From a virus, in the IMG/VR virus record IMGVR_UViG_3300042311_001406, positions 27,323 to 91,322 of that record: 64,000 bases of DNA, one strand, 5' to 3'. Position numbers and translations under genes: made by a program. Under the pieces are notes generated by a model. The model was not told where the DNA came from. It was given only the letters and a program-made list of their open reading frames with translations, and ran no database searches. This document shows, in pieces, positions 47,575 to 55,927 of this stretch. Position 1 is the stretch's first letter. Each line of letters starts with the position of its first letter.

Positions 47575-47964
47575 TCAGGCCTGGCCCCATCCTTCAGGGC
47601 TCACGGTCTGCATGTGAAGGTGCAGATCCATGAAGGAGCAGCAGACGACTCGAAGCGCGAACAGGTCAAACTCGTCGCGGAGTGTGGCCATCTTCTCGCT
47701 GTTCGACGCCGACTGGTTGACCAAGGTCAAGATCTCTTGCTTCCAGCAGCGCCGTGAGATGTCTTCAAACTCTGCGCGGTGCACCTTGCCGATCTCTGTG
47801 TACTTCATGTGCATCAACACGAAGTTGGCGACGGCCGAAGACGGCTGGCTGCGCATTTCAGAGAGGAGCGCCTTGGTCAGGCAGGCGATGCATTGCCCGC
47901 ACTTGTCTTCCTCGTGGCTGTTGTTCATGCGGTCGCCCTGATTGGTGTTCTTGGTGTCGGTCAT
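47575..47964 (-). CDS. Hypothetical protein with CxxC
   Basis: 129 aa, starting MTDTKNTNQGDRMNNSHEED. A 'KCGQCIACLTKALLSEM' segment has Cys at C-x2-C-x2-C, a possible metal site. The rest is helical and ends 'CCSFMDLHLHMQTVSPEGW'. The leader AGAAAGAAGGAAAAG precedes the ATG at 47964. Member of the minus-strand early-type cluster. Confidence 0.6.
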   Translation of the reverse strand: MTDTKNTNQGDRMNNSHEEDKCGQCIACLTKALLSEMRSQPSSAVANFVLMHMKYTEIGKVHRAEFEDISRRCWKQEILTLVNQSASNSEKMATLRDEFDLFALRVVCCSFMDLHLHMQTVSPEGWGQA

Positions 47965-48008
47965 GGCTTTTCCTTCTTTCTGCTTTCTGTCTTGGTTGCA
48001 ATGGAAGA

Positions 48009-48734
48009 TCAGACTTGCGTCATGATCTCTTGGGTTGAAGCGTCGAACGAATAGTGCCCGAAGGCGCCGATGATGACCTGTGCTGCATGGCGCAAGTCCT
48101 TCACGACATGAGGAGGCGTGGAGGACAAGAGCGCACCCAGTGGCTTCCCGTACGCAAAAGAGCGCAGCGCCACGTAGTCGACATCATTCGCCTTGACCTC
48201 GATGTCTTTGCCGCGGAATCGCAGGTCGACCGAGCATTCGCCCTTTGACATCGCTTTGACGACGACGCCGACCTCGTCGCCACGCGTCGTGATCATGGTG
48301 ATGCCCGTGTACAAGTTGAAGCCGAACGAGTCGTCGCGAATGGAGCCGACCACGTCTGTGTAGAAAGTGATGCGGCAGGCATTCAGCGCTTTTTCTGTGG
48401 CATGCCCGATGGACGCTTTGACGGCATCCATCAGCAGCTCTTCGATGGTGACCATCGAGAGGCCTGCCAAACCTTCAGCGTTGTAGGAATCGTCAGCCGA
48501 GACGATGTCGTTGACGGGCTTCCCGTTCAGCCGAAGAGAGACGGCCAGCGTCTCAGGGTTGATGGAGAGAAGCGCCCGACAGTATGCCGGCAGCAGGTCG
48601 CCGCTGCTCAGCTTGATCTTCTGCATCAGCGACATTCTGAGGATGGGTTTTTGCGTTGGGCTGACGCCGGTGATTCCACCCTGCAGGAGGGTGATGATCG
48701 ACTGGTGAACGATGCTCGCGTTGACGTTTGACAT
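48009..48734 (-). CDS. Unknown 241-aa protein, first gene below promoter 48807-48835
   Basis: The family is not recognised. Alpha/beta content: 'SIVHQSIITLLQGGITGVSPTQKPILRMSLMQKIKLSSGD', 'EGLAGLSMVTIEELLMDAVKASIGHATEKALNACRITFYTD', then beta strands (GFNLYTGITMITTRGDEVGVVVKAMSKGECSVDLRFRGKDIEVKANDVDYVAL). GGGAGC precedes the start. It lies just below an early-class promoter with a palindromic operator, so it may be strongly expressed and regulated. Confidence 0.65.
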   Translation of the reverse strand: MSNVNASIVHQSIITLLQGGITGVSPTQKPILRMSLMQKIKLSSGDLLPAYCRALLSINPETLAVSLRLNGKPVNDIVSADDSYNAEGLAGLSMVTIEELLMDAVKASIGHATEKALNACRITFYTDVVGSIRDDSFGFNLYTGITMITTRGDEVGVVVKAMSKGECSVDLRFRGKDIEVKANDVDYVALRSFAYGKPLGALLSSTPPHVVKDLRHAAQVIIGAFGHYSFDASTQEIMTQV

Positions 48735-48779
48735 GTGCTGCTCCCGCTGGGTGGAACTGCACCGTCACAACGACGGCAC

Positions 48780-48804
48780 AGAAACAGATACTTGATCTGT
48801 TTCT
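48780..48804. promoter_or_regulatory. Operator-like palindrome at the transcription start
   Basis: AGAAACAGAT (48780-48789) and ATCTGTTTCT (48795-48804) are perfect 10-bp arms around ACTTG. They lie right after the -10 box of the minus-strand promoter, where a repressor would block initiation. As RNA they form a 5'-leader hairpin. Confidence 0.6.
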
Positions 48805-48806
48805 AT

Positions 48807-48835
48807 TTTATGCCGTGATCTACTGGTGTTTTTTA
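48807..48835 (-). promoter_or_regulatory. Minus-strand early-class promoter
   Basis: Minus strand: TAAAAA (48835-48830), 17 nt ending CACGG, CATAAA (48812-48807), then ATAGAAAC. It shares the CGG[T/C]ATAA.ATAG core with 34303-34331 and 35025-35053. The -35 box overlaps the stop of the 138-aa gene. Confidence 0.7.
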
Positions 48836-49249
48836 CGCCGTCATCGTCGGCCTGCTCATCGTCGAAAGCACCAGATCGTCGATGACCTTCGACATCTCGT
48901 TCGCGTGCTTGGTGATGAGTTCGTAGACCACGTCTGGCGAACGGTCGTGACTGGCCACAGCCCGAAGGTGGGTCGTGCTCAGCGCCACCAGGGCCTCGTC
49001 GGCGGTCAACCCCTCAAGGCGCAGCGTCAGCATGGCGTTGTAGAGGCGGACGCACCCTCTCTCGATGCGTTCCTCTTGCAACTCAATGCGGATGCTTGGC
49101 GGGTCGTCAGCGGCGGCGGCCGCCACCGCTGCTGGCTTCTTCACCCGGCGCGAGGCGGGTGGTTTTGCTCTGGCTCTGGGCTTCTTGGTTGCGGGCTGTG
49201 GATCAGCCGCATCATGGACATCCACCCGTACTTTTCGTGGCGAACGCAT
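48833..49249 (-). CDS. Hypothetical protein with basic Ala/Pro-rich N-terminus
   Basis: 138 aa. GGGGGATGT precedes ATG 49249. The N-terminal 45 residues are Pro/Ala/Arg/Lys-rich (TKKPRARAKPPASRRVKKPAAVAAAAADD). The remainder is helical (IRIELQEERIERGCVRLYNAMLTLRLEGLTADEALVALSTTHLRAVASHDRSPDVVYELITKH). It overlaps the upstream gene by 109 nt in another frame. One of the two ends may be misplaced. Function unknown. Confidence 0.55.
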   Translation of the reverse strand: MRSPRKVRVDVHDAADPQPATKKPRARAKPPASRRVKKPAAVAAAAADDPPSIRIELQEERIERGCVRLYNAMLTLRLEGLTADEALVALSTTHLRAVASHDRSPDVVYELITKHANEMSKVIDDLVLSTMSRPTMTA

Positions 49250-49440
49250 ACATCCCCCGATTTGAAGCAGGCGCCATCGCCAACATTGGCTTTGAGCTGA
49301 AAGCGTCCGTCACCAAGGTCGTCTGCGTCAACCGCGAAGCCTGCGACGACGACTCTGGTGCGCACTCGACCAAGACGCTGCGACATGTCTGTCATCGTCG
49401 TCTCGTCTTTGGCGGGGCTGTTGCTGCTGATGCTGTTCAT
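49141..49440 (-). CDS. Hypothetical protein coupled to the helicase gene
   Basis: 99 aa from ATG 49440, which overlaps the helicase stop by 4 nt. 'MSQRLGRVRTRVVVAGFAVDADDLGDGRFQLKANVGDGACFKSGDVCVRHEKYGW' looks like a small beta domain with two Cys. The last 30 residues lie over the start of the 138-aa gene and look less protein-like (HSPQPRSPEPEQNHPPRAG). Unrecognised. Confidence 0.45.
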   Translation of the reverse strand: MNSISSNSPAKDETTMTDMSQRLGRVRTRVVVAGFAVDADDLGDGRFQLKANVGDGACFKSGDVCVRHEKYGWMSMMRLIHSPQPRSPEPEQNHPPRAG

Positions 49441-50885
49441 AGTGCTGACACTGCCTCCTGGTTGAGACGGTTCTTCTCTTTTCGCCGATTGACAATCCAC
49501 TCGTCGATGGTTGTTTCTGGCTTGATGATCGGGTGCCAGAAGCGCTTCGGCGCCGTCGCCAGGTACTTCTGCACCAGCAGGTTCCGCTTCTCTGGCGGCA
49601 GGTGTGCATGGCTCTTGAAGCGTTCACCACGGCCCTGCACCTGAACTCCTCTCTCCGGATTCCAGTGGTCCTCCGTCATCTGCAGCAAACGGACGCCCTT
49701 CAGGTCAAGACCTTCACCGCCTGCCGGGGAGATGCCCAGCACCTTGGTGCGACCTTCATTGAAGTCTTTGACGACGGCAGCGCGCTGCTTGTCCGTCATG
49801 CCGCCGCGGAACGTTTTGGAGCCAAGCCCTTGCTCGTTCAGCTTCTTGGTGACTGGCGTGACACCGGCATCCAGGAAGCTGGAGTACACCACGCTCCGGA
49901 AGTGCGGATCGTTCTTGGCCAAGCGATGCTGTTCCTCGATCATCTTCTGCATCTTGGGGCTGGCCGCAACTGGGTCTTTGACGCTGAGGTCATAGTTGGC
50001 TGGCGTGTTACTGATCTGGCGCACGGCGACAGAGAAGGCGTTCATGTTCGCCAAGTCGTTCTTTGATGGCGGCAAGTTGTTCTTGATCTTGCGAGCAAAG
50101 TTCGGGTTCTTCTTGAGGACGTTCTGGTAGAGCGCCCACTGCTGCTTCTGCATGGGGACTCGAACTTCCTGCTCCTGCACCGTCGGGAAGTTGGCGTTGA
50201 ACTTCTCGTCGCCCATGTACCGATGCACGTACGGGCCAATGACCTTGCGGACCCCCTGGGGATCGGTCACGGATTCGATCTTCGGCGCTTCTTTCCTGGT
50301 GAGGAACTCGCCGACGGTTCGACGTCGTTGCGGCACCAGCTTCACATGGCGGCGCACAAAGTCGTTCTCGTCACGGTAGATCTGCTTCCCGCTGACGATG
50401 TTGACCAGCGGCGCAATCTCCTTGGGGTGGTTGTTCACCAGGCTGCCAGTCAAGCCGAGGACGAACGGCATCTGGTGGCGGGTGCGCATCAGGGCACCCT
50501 GGGCCTTGCCAGGATTGCGGGCACGCTGCAGCTCGTCGAGGATGACGGTTTTGGGCCGGATGGAAGCCAGAGCCATCTCTGGGTTCTTCGAGAACTGCTC
50601 GTAGCTCATGACGTGGTAGCGGTTGTGGCGGTCCTCGGTCGTGAAGCGCTTCACGCTGTCGTTGAAGTTGTTGCGGAGGGCGGCGGGGCCAATGACCAGC
50701 GTGTCGCCGCCGCGGTCTTCGGCGACGGCGATAGCGCCTGGTGTCTTGCCGGCGCCCACACGCCAGTTGGCGATCTGCCCAGTGCTGTTCCGAGCTCGCT
50801 CGCGAAGCTCCTCCTGGTGACGCTGCAGCTTGACCTCAGGACGCAATGCGGCCTGTTTCACGATGATCGCGCCAAGGTTCAGCAT
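49437..50885 (-). CDS. SF2/SNF2-like helicase
   Basis: 482 aa. 'WRVGAGKTPGAIAVAE' (motif I, 43-48), 'VILDELQRARN' (motif II, DELQ at 117-120 in place of DEAH/DExx), 'GLTGSLVNN' (motif III), 'VVYSSFLDAGVTPV' (IV), 'GISPAGGEGLDLKGVRLLQMTEDHWNPERGVQVQGRGER' (V and VI with the arginine finger). A compact SNF2-type translocase that may act in recombination, repair or transcription control. It sits in a minus-strand operon with virion-type genes. A start at 50885 overlaps the upstream stop by 1 nt. Confidence 0.85.
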   Translation of the reverse strand: MLNLGAIIVKQAALRPEVKLQRHQEELRERARNSTGQIANWRVGAGKTPGAIAVAEDRGGDTLVIGPAALRNNFNDSVKRFTTEDRHNRYHVMSYEQFSKNPEMALASIRPKTVILDELQRARNPGKAQGALMRTRHQMPFVLGLTGSLVNNHPKEIAPLVNIVSGKQIYRDENDFVRRHVKLVPQRRRTVGEFLTRKEAPKIESVTDPQGVRKVIGPYVHRYMGDEKFNANFPTVQEQEVRVPMQKQQWALYQNVLKKNPNFARKIKNNLPPSKNDLANMNAFSVAVRQISNTPANYDLSVKDPVAASPKMQKMIEEQHRLAKNDPHFRSVVYSSFLDAGVTPVTKKLNEQGLGSKTFRGGMTDKQRAAVVKDFNEGRTKVLGISPAGGEGLDLKGVRLLQMTEDHWNPERGVQVQGRGERFKSHAHLPPEKRNLLVQKYLATAPKRFWHPIIKPETTIDEWIVNRRKEKNRLNQEAVSAL

Positions 50886-51739
50886 TACGACTCCGAATCA
50901 GGAAGGAGATAGGTCTCGGGAACGGTGTCGCTGCGTTCCTGCTCTTGAATCTGCTGCAGAGTGGCGATGGTCTGCGACGGGTACGAGACGCGCGTCATCA
51001 TCTTGGGCAGGTCGCTCTGCTTCTTCTCGATCTTCTTGGCACGCTGCATCTGCGACGACTGCATGGCCATCTTGGCCCAAGTCACAGCGAACTTGTCCTG
51101 ACCAGGCGTGTCGTCGTTGACTGCCTTCATGAACTTCATGTAGCTGGCGACCTGGATGCTTCTGACGATGTCGTCGGTACTGAGTTCACTGTCATCAGGA
51201 AGAATACCGGCTTCCCACGCGGCCGCCGCTGGCTGCTGGGTGATCGGGACGAAGTCGTGCGGGACTTCTCGCTCGATGCGGCCGAGGGTGTAGTAGTTCC
51301 TGAAGTCGATCGACGTGAGCGTCTTTGTGTCCCAGAAGCAGTCTCTGAAGAGTCTGATGGACTCCTCGGTGAGCTTGGCGTTTGCTCGGAGATTGAGGAC
51401 AGTCGCGATGTGGTGCAGAGCCATTCGCTCAATGAGGAAGCGTTCGGCCAATGCTCGAAGCGGCGCCGTTTCCACGATCGAGTAACAACGATCAAGATCT
51501 TCGGAGCCTTGTGCCTCGTCGAAGATCTCCACGTCGCAATGTTGCCGCCACTGAGCGCTCTCCACAGCCCCGTAAGCATTGGTCATCTGGCCTTGGGTGC
51601 AGGTTCTGACGATCTCCTCAAGGTCTTCAAGACGAGGTCGCACAAATCCAAGGTCAGCGACGTGACCTTGGATTTGCTTGGCTGACTCACCTTCAAGAGC
51701 CAGCCAGCGCAGGTACCGGTGATACGGGTAGCGGTTCAC
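50885..51739 (-). CDS. Unknown 284-aa protein
   Basis: Starts at GTG 51739, overlapping the upstream stop (GTGA), with GGAGA at 5 nt. Helical, with 'LRWLALEGESAKQIQGHVADLGFVRPRLEDLEEI' at the N-terminus (could be a small HTH) and 'FAVTWAKMAMQSSQMQRAKKIEKKQSDLPKMMTRV' near the end. It contains 'ALAERFLIERMALHHIATVLNLRANAKLTEESIRLF', a second HTH-like stretch. A small-terminase or regulatory role is conceivable but unproven. Confidence 0.55.
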   Translation of the reverse strand: MNRYPYHRYLRWLALEGESAKQIQGHVADLGFVRPRLEDLEEIVRTCTQGQMTNAYGAVESAQWRQHCDVEIFDEAQGSEDLDRCYSIVETAPLRALAERFLIERMALHHIATVLNLRANAKLTEESIRLFRDCFWDTKTLTSIDFRNYYTLGRIEREVPHDFVPITQQPAAAAWEAGILPDDSELSTDDIVRSIQVASYMKFMKAVNDDTPGQDKFAVTWAKMAMQSSQMQRAKKIEKKQSDLPKMMTRVSYPSQTIATLQQIQEQERSDTVPETYLLPDSES

Positions 51740-54108
51740 ACGTCTCCGTGTGCCTTTTCCTTGCGGTACACGTAGTCGGACTTCAGCAGGCGCAACTGAT
51801 CACAGGTGCGTGCGATGCCCTCCATGGCTTCCTTGACGGAAGCTTCACGGACGTGTTCGAGGCCGAGGCGGGTGGCGACCAGAAGCTTGGCGAGGTCGTT
51901 GCCGACTTTCTCGAACGTGTCGAGGTTGTCGACGAACATTCGCATGTTCTCGGTGCTCAGGAAGTTGAGGCTGAGGATGCTGTTGACGGTCTCTTCGTTC
52001 TTGGTCTCCTGCGCTGCCTTCATCAGGCCAGGCGTCACGATCTGCTTGGTCGCGGCCGCAACGTTGCGAGCGAGTGGGCTGTCAATCACCAGGTCGGCAG
52101 TGGCCGTCTTTTCGGTCTCGGTGATCTCGCCGTGACCCTGTGGGGCATGCAGACCTGCGATCAGGATGCCGTCAGGGTTCTCGGCGGTGACCTGTGCCAC
52201 CTTCTCGATGTCGACGAGGTCGTCGGCATTGGTGATGCCCATGCCAACCAGCAGCTCGAAGCAGCTGGTATCGGTGAGGCCATTCAGGCCGGCACCGCGC
52301 ATCGACACCGTCCAGTCGTTGTCGCCAAGGCGCTGCACGCGGACGTCGGAAGTCGCCTCAGCGGCGACCTTGGTGAGGTCGACCTGGTGGCCAGCAGCCG
52401 CGATGGGCTTGCTGAACTCGATCCACTGCGCGTTCTCGGGGATGTAGACGGCGAGGTCGCCGGCTTTGCGCATGACCGGGTTCAACGTGCTGGCGCTGCT
52501 CACTGGGATCGGCGAGTTGACGGCACGGGTCGGGATGAAGTTGACCTTCACGCCCGTGTGCTCGTCGACGCACGAGATCATCATCGTTGCCCGGTTCGGC
52601 TCGTTCAGGCTGGCGATGCTGGTGACGTTGCGAACACGCAACGGCGTCGACGCCACAGCTCGGTTGCCAATCATGATGACCAGGCAGCCGAGGCGTCCGG
52701 TCTTGGGGTCAGTCGTGCGCCAACCGTTCAGGCTGTCACCCATCGGCGTACCGAAGAAGCGCTCGCTGTAGGCGAAGCGACCGTCGCCGGTGACCGCGAG
52801 CTTGAGCTTCGTCCCACCACCGTTGGCTGCGAACACCGATTGGATGACGCCAGCCGGCACCGTCATGCCGTTGCCGCGGAGCGCCACCGAGAACAGGCCC
52901 TGTCGCGAAATCTCGGCCATGCTGCTGCTGGGTGGGCGGCGGAAGCTCCACGACGTCTGGCCGATGTTCTCGGTGGCGACGTAGAGACCCTTCGTCTCCA
53001 GCTTCTTCATGGCCGCGTCGAAGTTGGGGCCGAGCAAGTCTTCGAGTTCCTTGCGCGACTTGACGACCTGTTCTGCCGATCCTGGGAACTTCACGGTGAC
53101 CGCGTCGGTCAGCATGTCGCGACGCACGATCATGATGTTGGGTGCCTTGGTGTGCGCCTTGGCGTCGACGGTTCCGCGCGAGCGCAGGATGAAGTCGAGG
53201 CTCGCGATCGACTCGCCGTGCAGCATCATCGGGTTGTCGACGACGATGCGACGGAACTGTTCCACGTCGTTGTCGCCCATGACGCCAGCCACCTTCTTGA
53301 GGAGGTCGGCAGCCGTCGCGACCTTGGTGATGGCGCGGTACTGGTCCTCGACGCCGAGGCCTTTGCGGGCGACGGCGTGGGCGCCGCCGACCAGGGCGCC
53401 AATGCTGCCGCCACGGGTGACGGCGCGCACGAGAGCCTGGGCGCGGTTCTTGTTGGTCACCTTCTTGCCGCTGGCCTGCGCCTGGCGGTCCATGTTCTCC
53501 AGCTCACGGGTGGCCTGCAGGCCGGTGCCGGTGATACCACCCAAGATGGCACCACGAGCCACACCTTTGGCGGCGGCACTCGCTGCGCTGCCGGTCTTGG
53601 CGAAAGGAGCGCTGCCCGCTTGGGGGGTGAACTCCAGCGGCGAAACGTCGCCGGTCATCTCGCCGACGTACATGTTGCCGCCGCGGACCATGCGCTTCTG
53701 CTCTTGGCCGACAGGCGTACCCATCGGCAGCGAGAGCAATGCCTGCTTGATCGACGTGGGCGTCAGGGGGCGGATGGTGCCCTTGTGCTCGTAGACGTCG
53801 AACGGCTTCATCTCAGGCTCGTCGCCCATGCGCGACTTCGAGATGATGAAGGGCAGGTTGACGCCGGTCTCACCGATGATGACGCTGCCGACCGCGGCAC
53901 CCTTGCTCAGGTCGGTGCGATCGAAGTGAATGTCGAGCTCGTTGAGATTCTCGATGTACGGAAGTTCTCGGGCGACGTTCTGGATGATCTCTTCTTCCCA
54001 CATCCGTGGATCGGAAGAGAGCCGAGCACTGGCCGTCTTCTCCGAGAAGAGATCATCGACTTCGTCGCGCTGGGACTTGTTGATGAACAGGGGCATCCGC
54101 GTCGTCAT
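51736..54108 (-). CDS. Large virion-type protein with Gly/Ala region
   Basis: 790 aa. GAGGT precedes ATG 54108 at 6 nt. 'LFSEKTASARLSS' (22-31) carries the recurrent motif, which reappears as TKVATAADLLKKVAG, LTKVAAEATS, IEKVAQVT and TEKTATADL. Residues about 170-250 are Gly/Ala-rich (KGVARGAILGGITGTGLQATRE...GGSIGALVGGAHAVAR), like a membrane-active or pore-forming segment. The remainder is mixed alpha/beta. It is probably packaged or exposed in the virion and might form a DNA-ejection channel. A 788-codon frame exists on the opposite strand but has no gene-like features. Confidence 0.75.
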   Translation of the reverse strand: MTTRMPLFINKSQRDEVDDLFSEKTASARLSSDPRMWEEEIIQNVARELPYIENLNELDIHFDRTDLSKGAAVGSVIIGETGVNLPFIISKSRMGDEPEMKPFDVYEHKGTIRPLTPTSIKQALLSLPMGTPVGQEQKRMVRGGNMYVGEMTGDVSPLEFTPQAGSAPFAKTGSAASAAAKGVARGAILGGITGTGLQATRELENMDRQAQASGKKVTNKNRAQALVRAVTRGGSIGALVGGAHAVARKGLGVEDQYRAITKVATAADLLKKVAGVMGDNDVEQFRRIVVDNPMMLHGESIASLDFILRSRGTVDAKAHTKAPNIMIVRRDMLTDAVTVKFPGSAEQVVKSRKELEDLLGPNFDAAMKKLETKGLYVATENIGQTSWSFRRPPSSSMAEISRQGLFSVALRGNGMTVPAGVIQSVFAANGGGTKLKLAVTGDGRFAYSERFFGTPMGDSLNGWRTTDPKTGRLGCLVIMIGNRAVASTPLRVRNVTSIASLNEPNRATMMISCVDEHTGVKVNFIPTRAVNSPIPVSSASTLNPVMRKAGDLAVYIPENAQWIEFSKPIAAAGHQVDLTKVAAEATSDVRVQRLGDNDWTVSMRGAGLNGLTDTSCFELLVGMGITNADDLVDIEKVAQVTAENPDGILIAGLHAPQGHGEITETEKTATADLVIDSPLARNVAAATKQIVTPGLMKAAQETKNEETVNSILSLNFLSTENMRMFVDNLDTFEKVGNDLAKLLVATRLGLEHVREASVKEAMEGIARTCDQLRLLKSDYVYRKEKAHGDV

Positions 54109-54154
54109 CTTTGACCTCTTGTGTAGAGACTACCGTTGTACGGTAACACCATCA

Positions 54155-55087
54155 TCAGCAGTTTTGGAGCTTTGTGAGCAGCAACTGTACCTGCTCCAAA
54201 GGCCCAAGAACAGGCGCCAGCTTCTCGCGGATGTCGTTCATCGCCGTTGGCAAGTCGGACACGTTGGACAGGTCAGGGAAGTCCAGCAGCGTGCCCTGCT
54301 GCAGGCCGTCGATGACGCCGATGAGCTCATCTCTGGCCTCGTCACTGGGAAGCGGAATCAGTCCGTTCTTGATCGCGAACTTGAGCAGGTTGGCGACAGA
54401 GGCCGGCATGCCCTGGCTGATTGGCTGAGACATGGTTGAGACGTTCTGCAGGATCGGAATCAGGTTCGACAGTGGTCCGGCAGCGTGTTGCATGGCGTCA
54501 GCAACAGCCTCACGAGCGCACGCCAGCTTGGCGTCGATAACAGGGTCCCCAGTGTCTGCTGGGATTTTTGACATCTGATCGCTCAGGTCGTTGAGCTTCG
54601 CCGTCACGCCAGACATCACCACCGTTGAGGCGTTGAGCGTGTCCTTCACCGTCGCCAGCATCGAGAGATGCGGGATCAGGCCGATGAGCTTGACACCTTT
54701 CAGGATGACAGCGAGTGCATCGGAGATGAGCTTCCCTGGGTCAGGGACACCAGTGTCACCGGCTGGCTTGCCTGGGATCGGTGTGTCCACGTCGCTGTTG
54801 ATGATCGTTGGCACCGGGAAAACGGTCCCCAGTACCGGATTGATGATGCTGAGGGTTCCCAGCAGCGTCAACATGAAGGTCATCAAGGCCATCACGAACC
54901 CGACGATGTCGAATGCTGGCTGCATTGCGCCAAGTGCTGGAGCTGCTTGCGACAACAGCGAGTTCACAGGGTCCAGCGCGTTCGGGAATTGCTGGCTGCT
55001 GTTTGGCTGGCTCTGGATCTTGATACCGCCTGGAAGCGTGATGGAGATTTGCGGAGGGGGAGGAGCGATACGGATGCAGCCGCCCAT
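54155..55087 (-). CDS. Tail-associated hydrophobic protein
   Basis: 310 aa, coupled to the spike gene by a 1-nt overlap, with AAGGAC upstream. The N-terminus 'MGGCIRIAPPPPQISITLPGGIKIQSQP' is Pro-rich. A hydrophobic stretch 'AFDIVGFVMALMTFMLTLLGTLSII' (about 58-82) could cross a membrane. Long helical parts follow (DALAVILKGVKLIGLIPHLSMLATVKDTL). It may act at the tail tip or in ejection. No family recognised. Confidence 0.6.
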   Translation of the reverse strand: MGGCIRIAPPPPQISITLPGGIKIQSQPNSSQQFPNALDPVNSLLSQAAPALGAMQPAFDIVGFVMALMTFMLTLLGTLSIINPVLGTVFPVPTIINSDVDTPIPGKPAGDTGVPDPGKLISDALAVILKGVKLIGLIPHLSMLATVKDTLNASTVVMSGVTAKLNDLSDQMSKIPADTGDPVIDAKLACAREAVADAMQHAAGPLSNLIPILQNVSTMSQPISQGMPASVANLLKFAIKNGLIPLPSDEARDELIGVIDGLQQGTLLDFPDLSNVSDLPTAMNDIREKLAPVLGPLEQVQLLLTKLQNC

Positions 55088-55869
55088 CAGATTGGGTCCT
55101 TGATTGCCGCCACACGACGGTCGTTGAGGATGAGGTTTGGTGCGTTGATGGAGAGTTCAGCGTAGGCGTTGATCTCCATGACGTTGCCATTGATCTTGGC
55201 GATGCCGTCTTTGTCGACGCTGATGTCAAGCGCCGGCCTGGGATCTGTCTTCTTGCGTGTGACGCGAACCTGTACCGGGATGTCGCCAGTACCCACACGA
55301 ATGCCAACCCTGAAACCATCCGCCTCTGGATCAGTTTTCACCCGGTACTCGGCTGCATACTCGACGACATCTTTCCCTTTTTCTCGGGTCCACGCCACGT
55401 GGCCGCCAGGACCCTTCAAGTTCCAGCTGTCGAAGATGTTCTCGATCACGCCCAGCGGGGAGTAGACCGTGTTGGCCAGGGCGCCGCTGCCGACGATGAC
55501 AGTGCCGCCACGCAGAGCCAGAATCTTGGCCTCCGTGCCGTCTTCACTCAGCACGCGGAACCCCATGCTGCCCGGTGGGAATTTCTGCTTTGAGAGTCGC
55601 CCTTTTCCCTCGCCGAGTGCACTGTCGAACGGCATCTTGAACCCGATCACGGTTTCAAGCCCGCCAGCGCCCGACGACAGGATGACGCATTCGGCCTTCA
55701 CCTCGGGGACAAAGTCGAAGCCGCCACCGTTGGCCGCGTTGATGTAGGGCAGCAGCCAGGAGACTTTTCTGAACTTTCTCCCGCTCCGGGAGATGGCATG
55801 CAGCGTCTTGGTGTCCTCTTGAACACTGGTAACGCGACACTCGTAGATTCGAGCCTCGATGCCTGGCAT
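55087..55869 (-). CDS. gpV/gp5-like baseplate spike protein
   Basis: 260 aa. GGAGAG precedes ATG 55869. The frame extends upstream without support. Residues 8-80 ('YECRVTSVQEDTKTLHAISRSGRKFRKVSWLLPYINAANGGGFDFVPEVKAECVILSSGAGGLETVIGF') fit the OB-fold that starts T4 gp5, P2 gpV and VgrG spikes (surface, P.vGe.V.vl..G....G.vlG). The C-terminus 'ALDISVDKDGIAKINGNVMEINAYAELSINAPNLILND' is a short beta-helix-like strand ladder as in spike shafts. It would tip the baseplate and puncture the outer layer. Confidence 0.65.
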   Translation of the reverse strand: MPGIEARIYECRVTSVQEDTKTLHAISRSGRKFRKVSWLLPYINAANGGGFDFVPEVKAECVILSSGAGGLETVIGFKMPFDSALGEGKGRLSKQKFPPGSMGFRVLSEDGTEAKILALRGGTVIVGSGALANTVYSPLGVIENIFDSWNLKGPGGHVAWTREKGKDVVEYAAEYRVKTDPEADGFRVGIRVGTGDIPVQVRVTRKKTDPRPALDISVDKDGIAKINGNVMEINAYAELSINAPNLILNDRRVAAIKDPI

Positions 55870-55897
55870 TGTTCTCTCCGTAACGTCTCGATAGAAT
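55869..55897 (+). promoter_or_regulatory. Promoter of the head gene cluster
   Basis: TTGTTC (55869-55874), 17 nt, TAGAAT (55892-55897), then a 30-nt leader with AAGGACA before ATG 55928. Divergent to the minus-strand spike operon, so this 58-nt gap drives both. Confidence 0.45.
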
Positions 55898-55927
55898 AGA
55901 CGCGAAATCCAGACCAAGGACAACAAA

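Noticed and set aside
51748-54114. 788-codon plus-strand frame over the 790-aa virion-type gene
   Set aside because: Mirror of a high-GC gene. It has biased, low-complexity-looking sequence and no ribosome-binding site, while the minus-strand gene has GAGGT spacing, coupling to the next gene and shared motifs.
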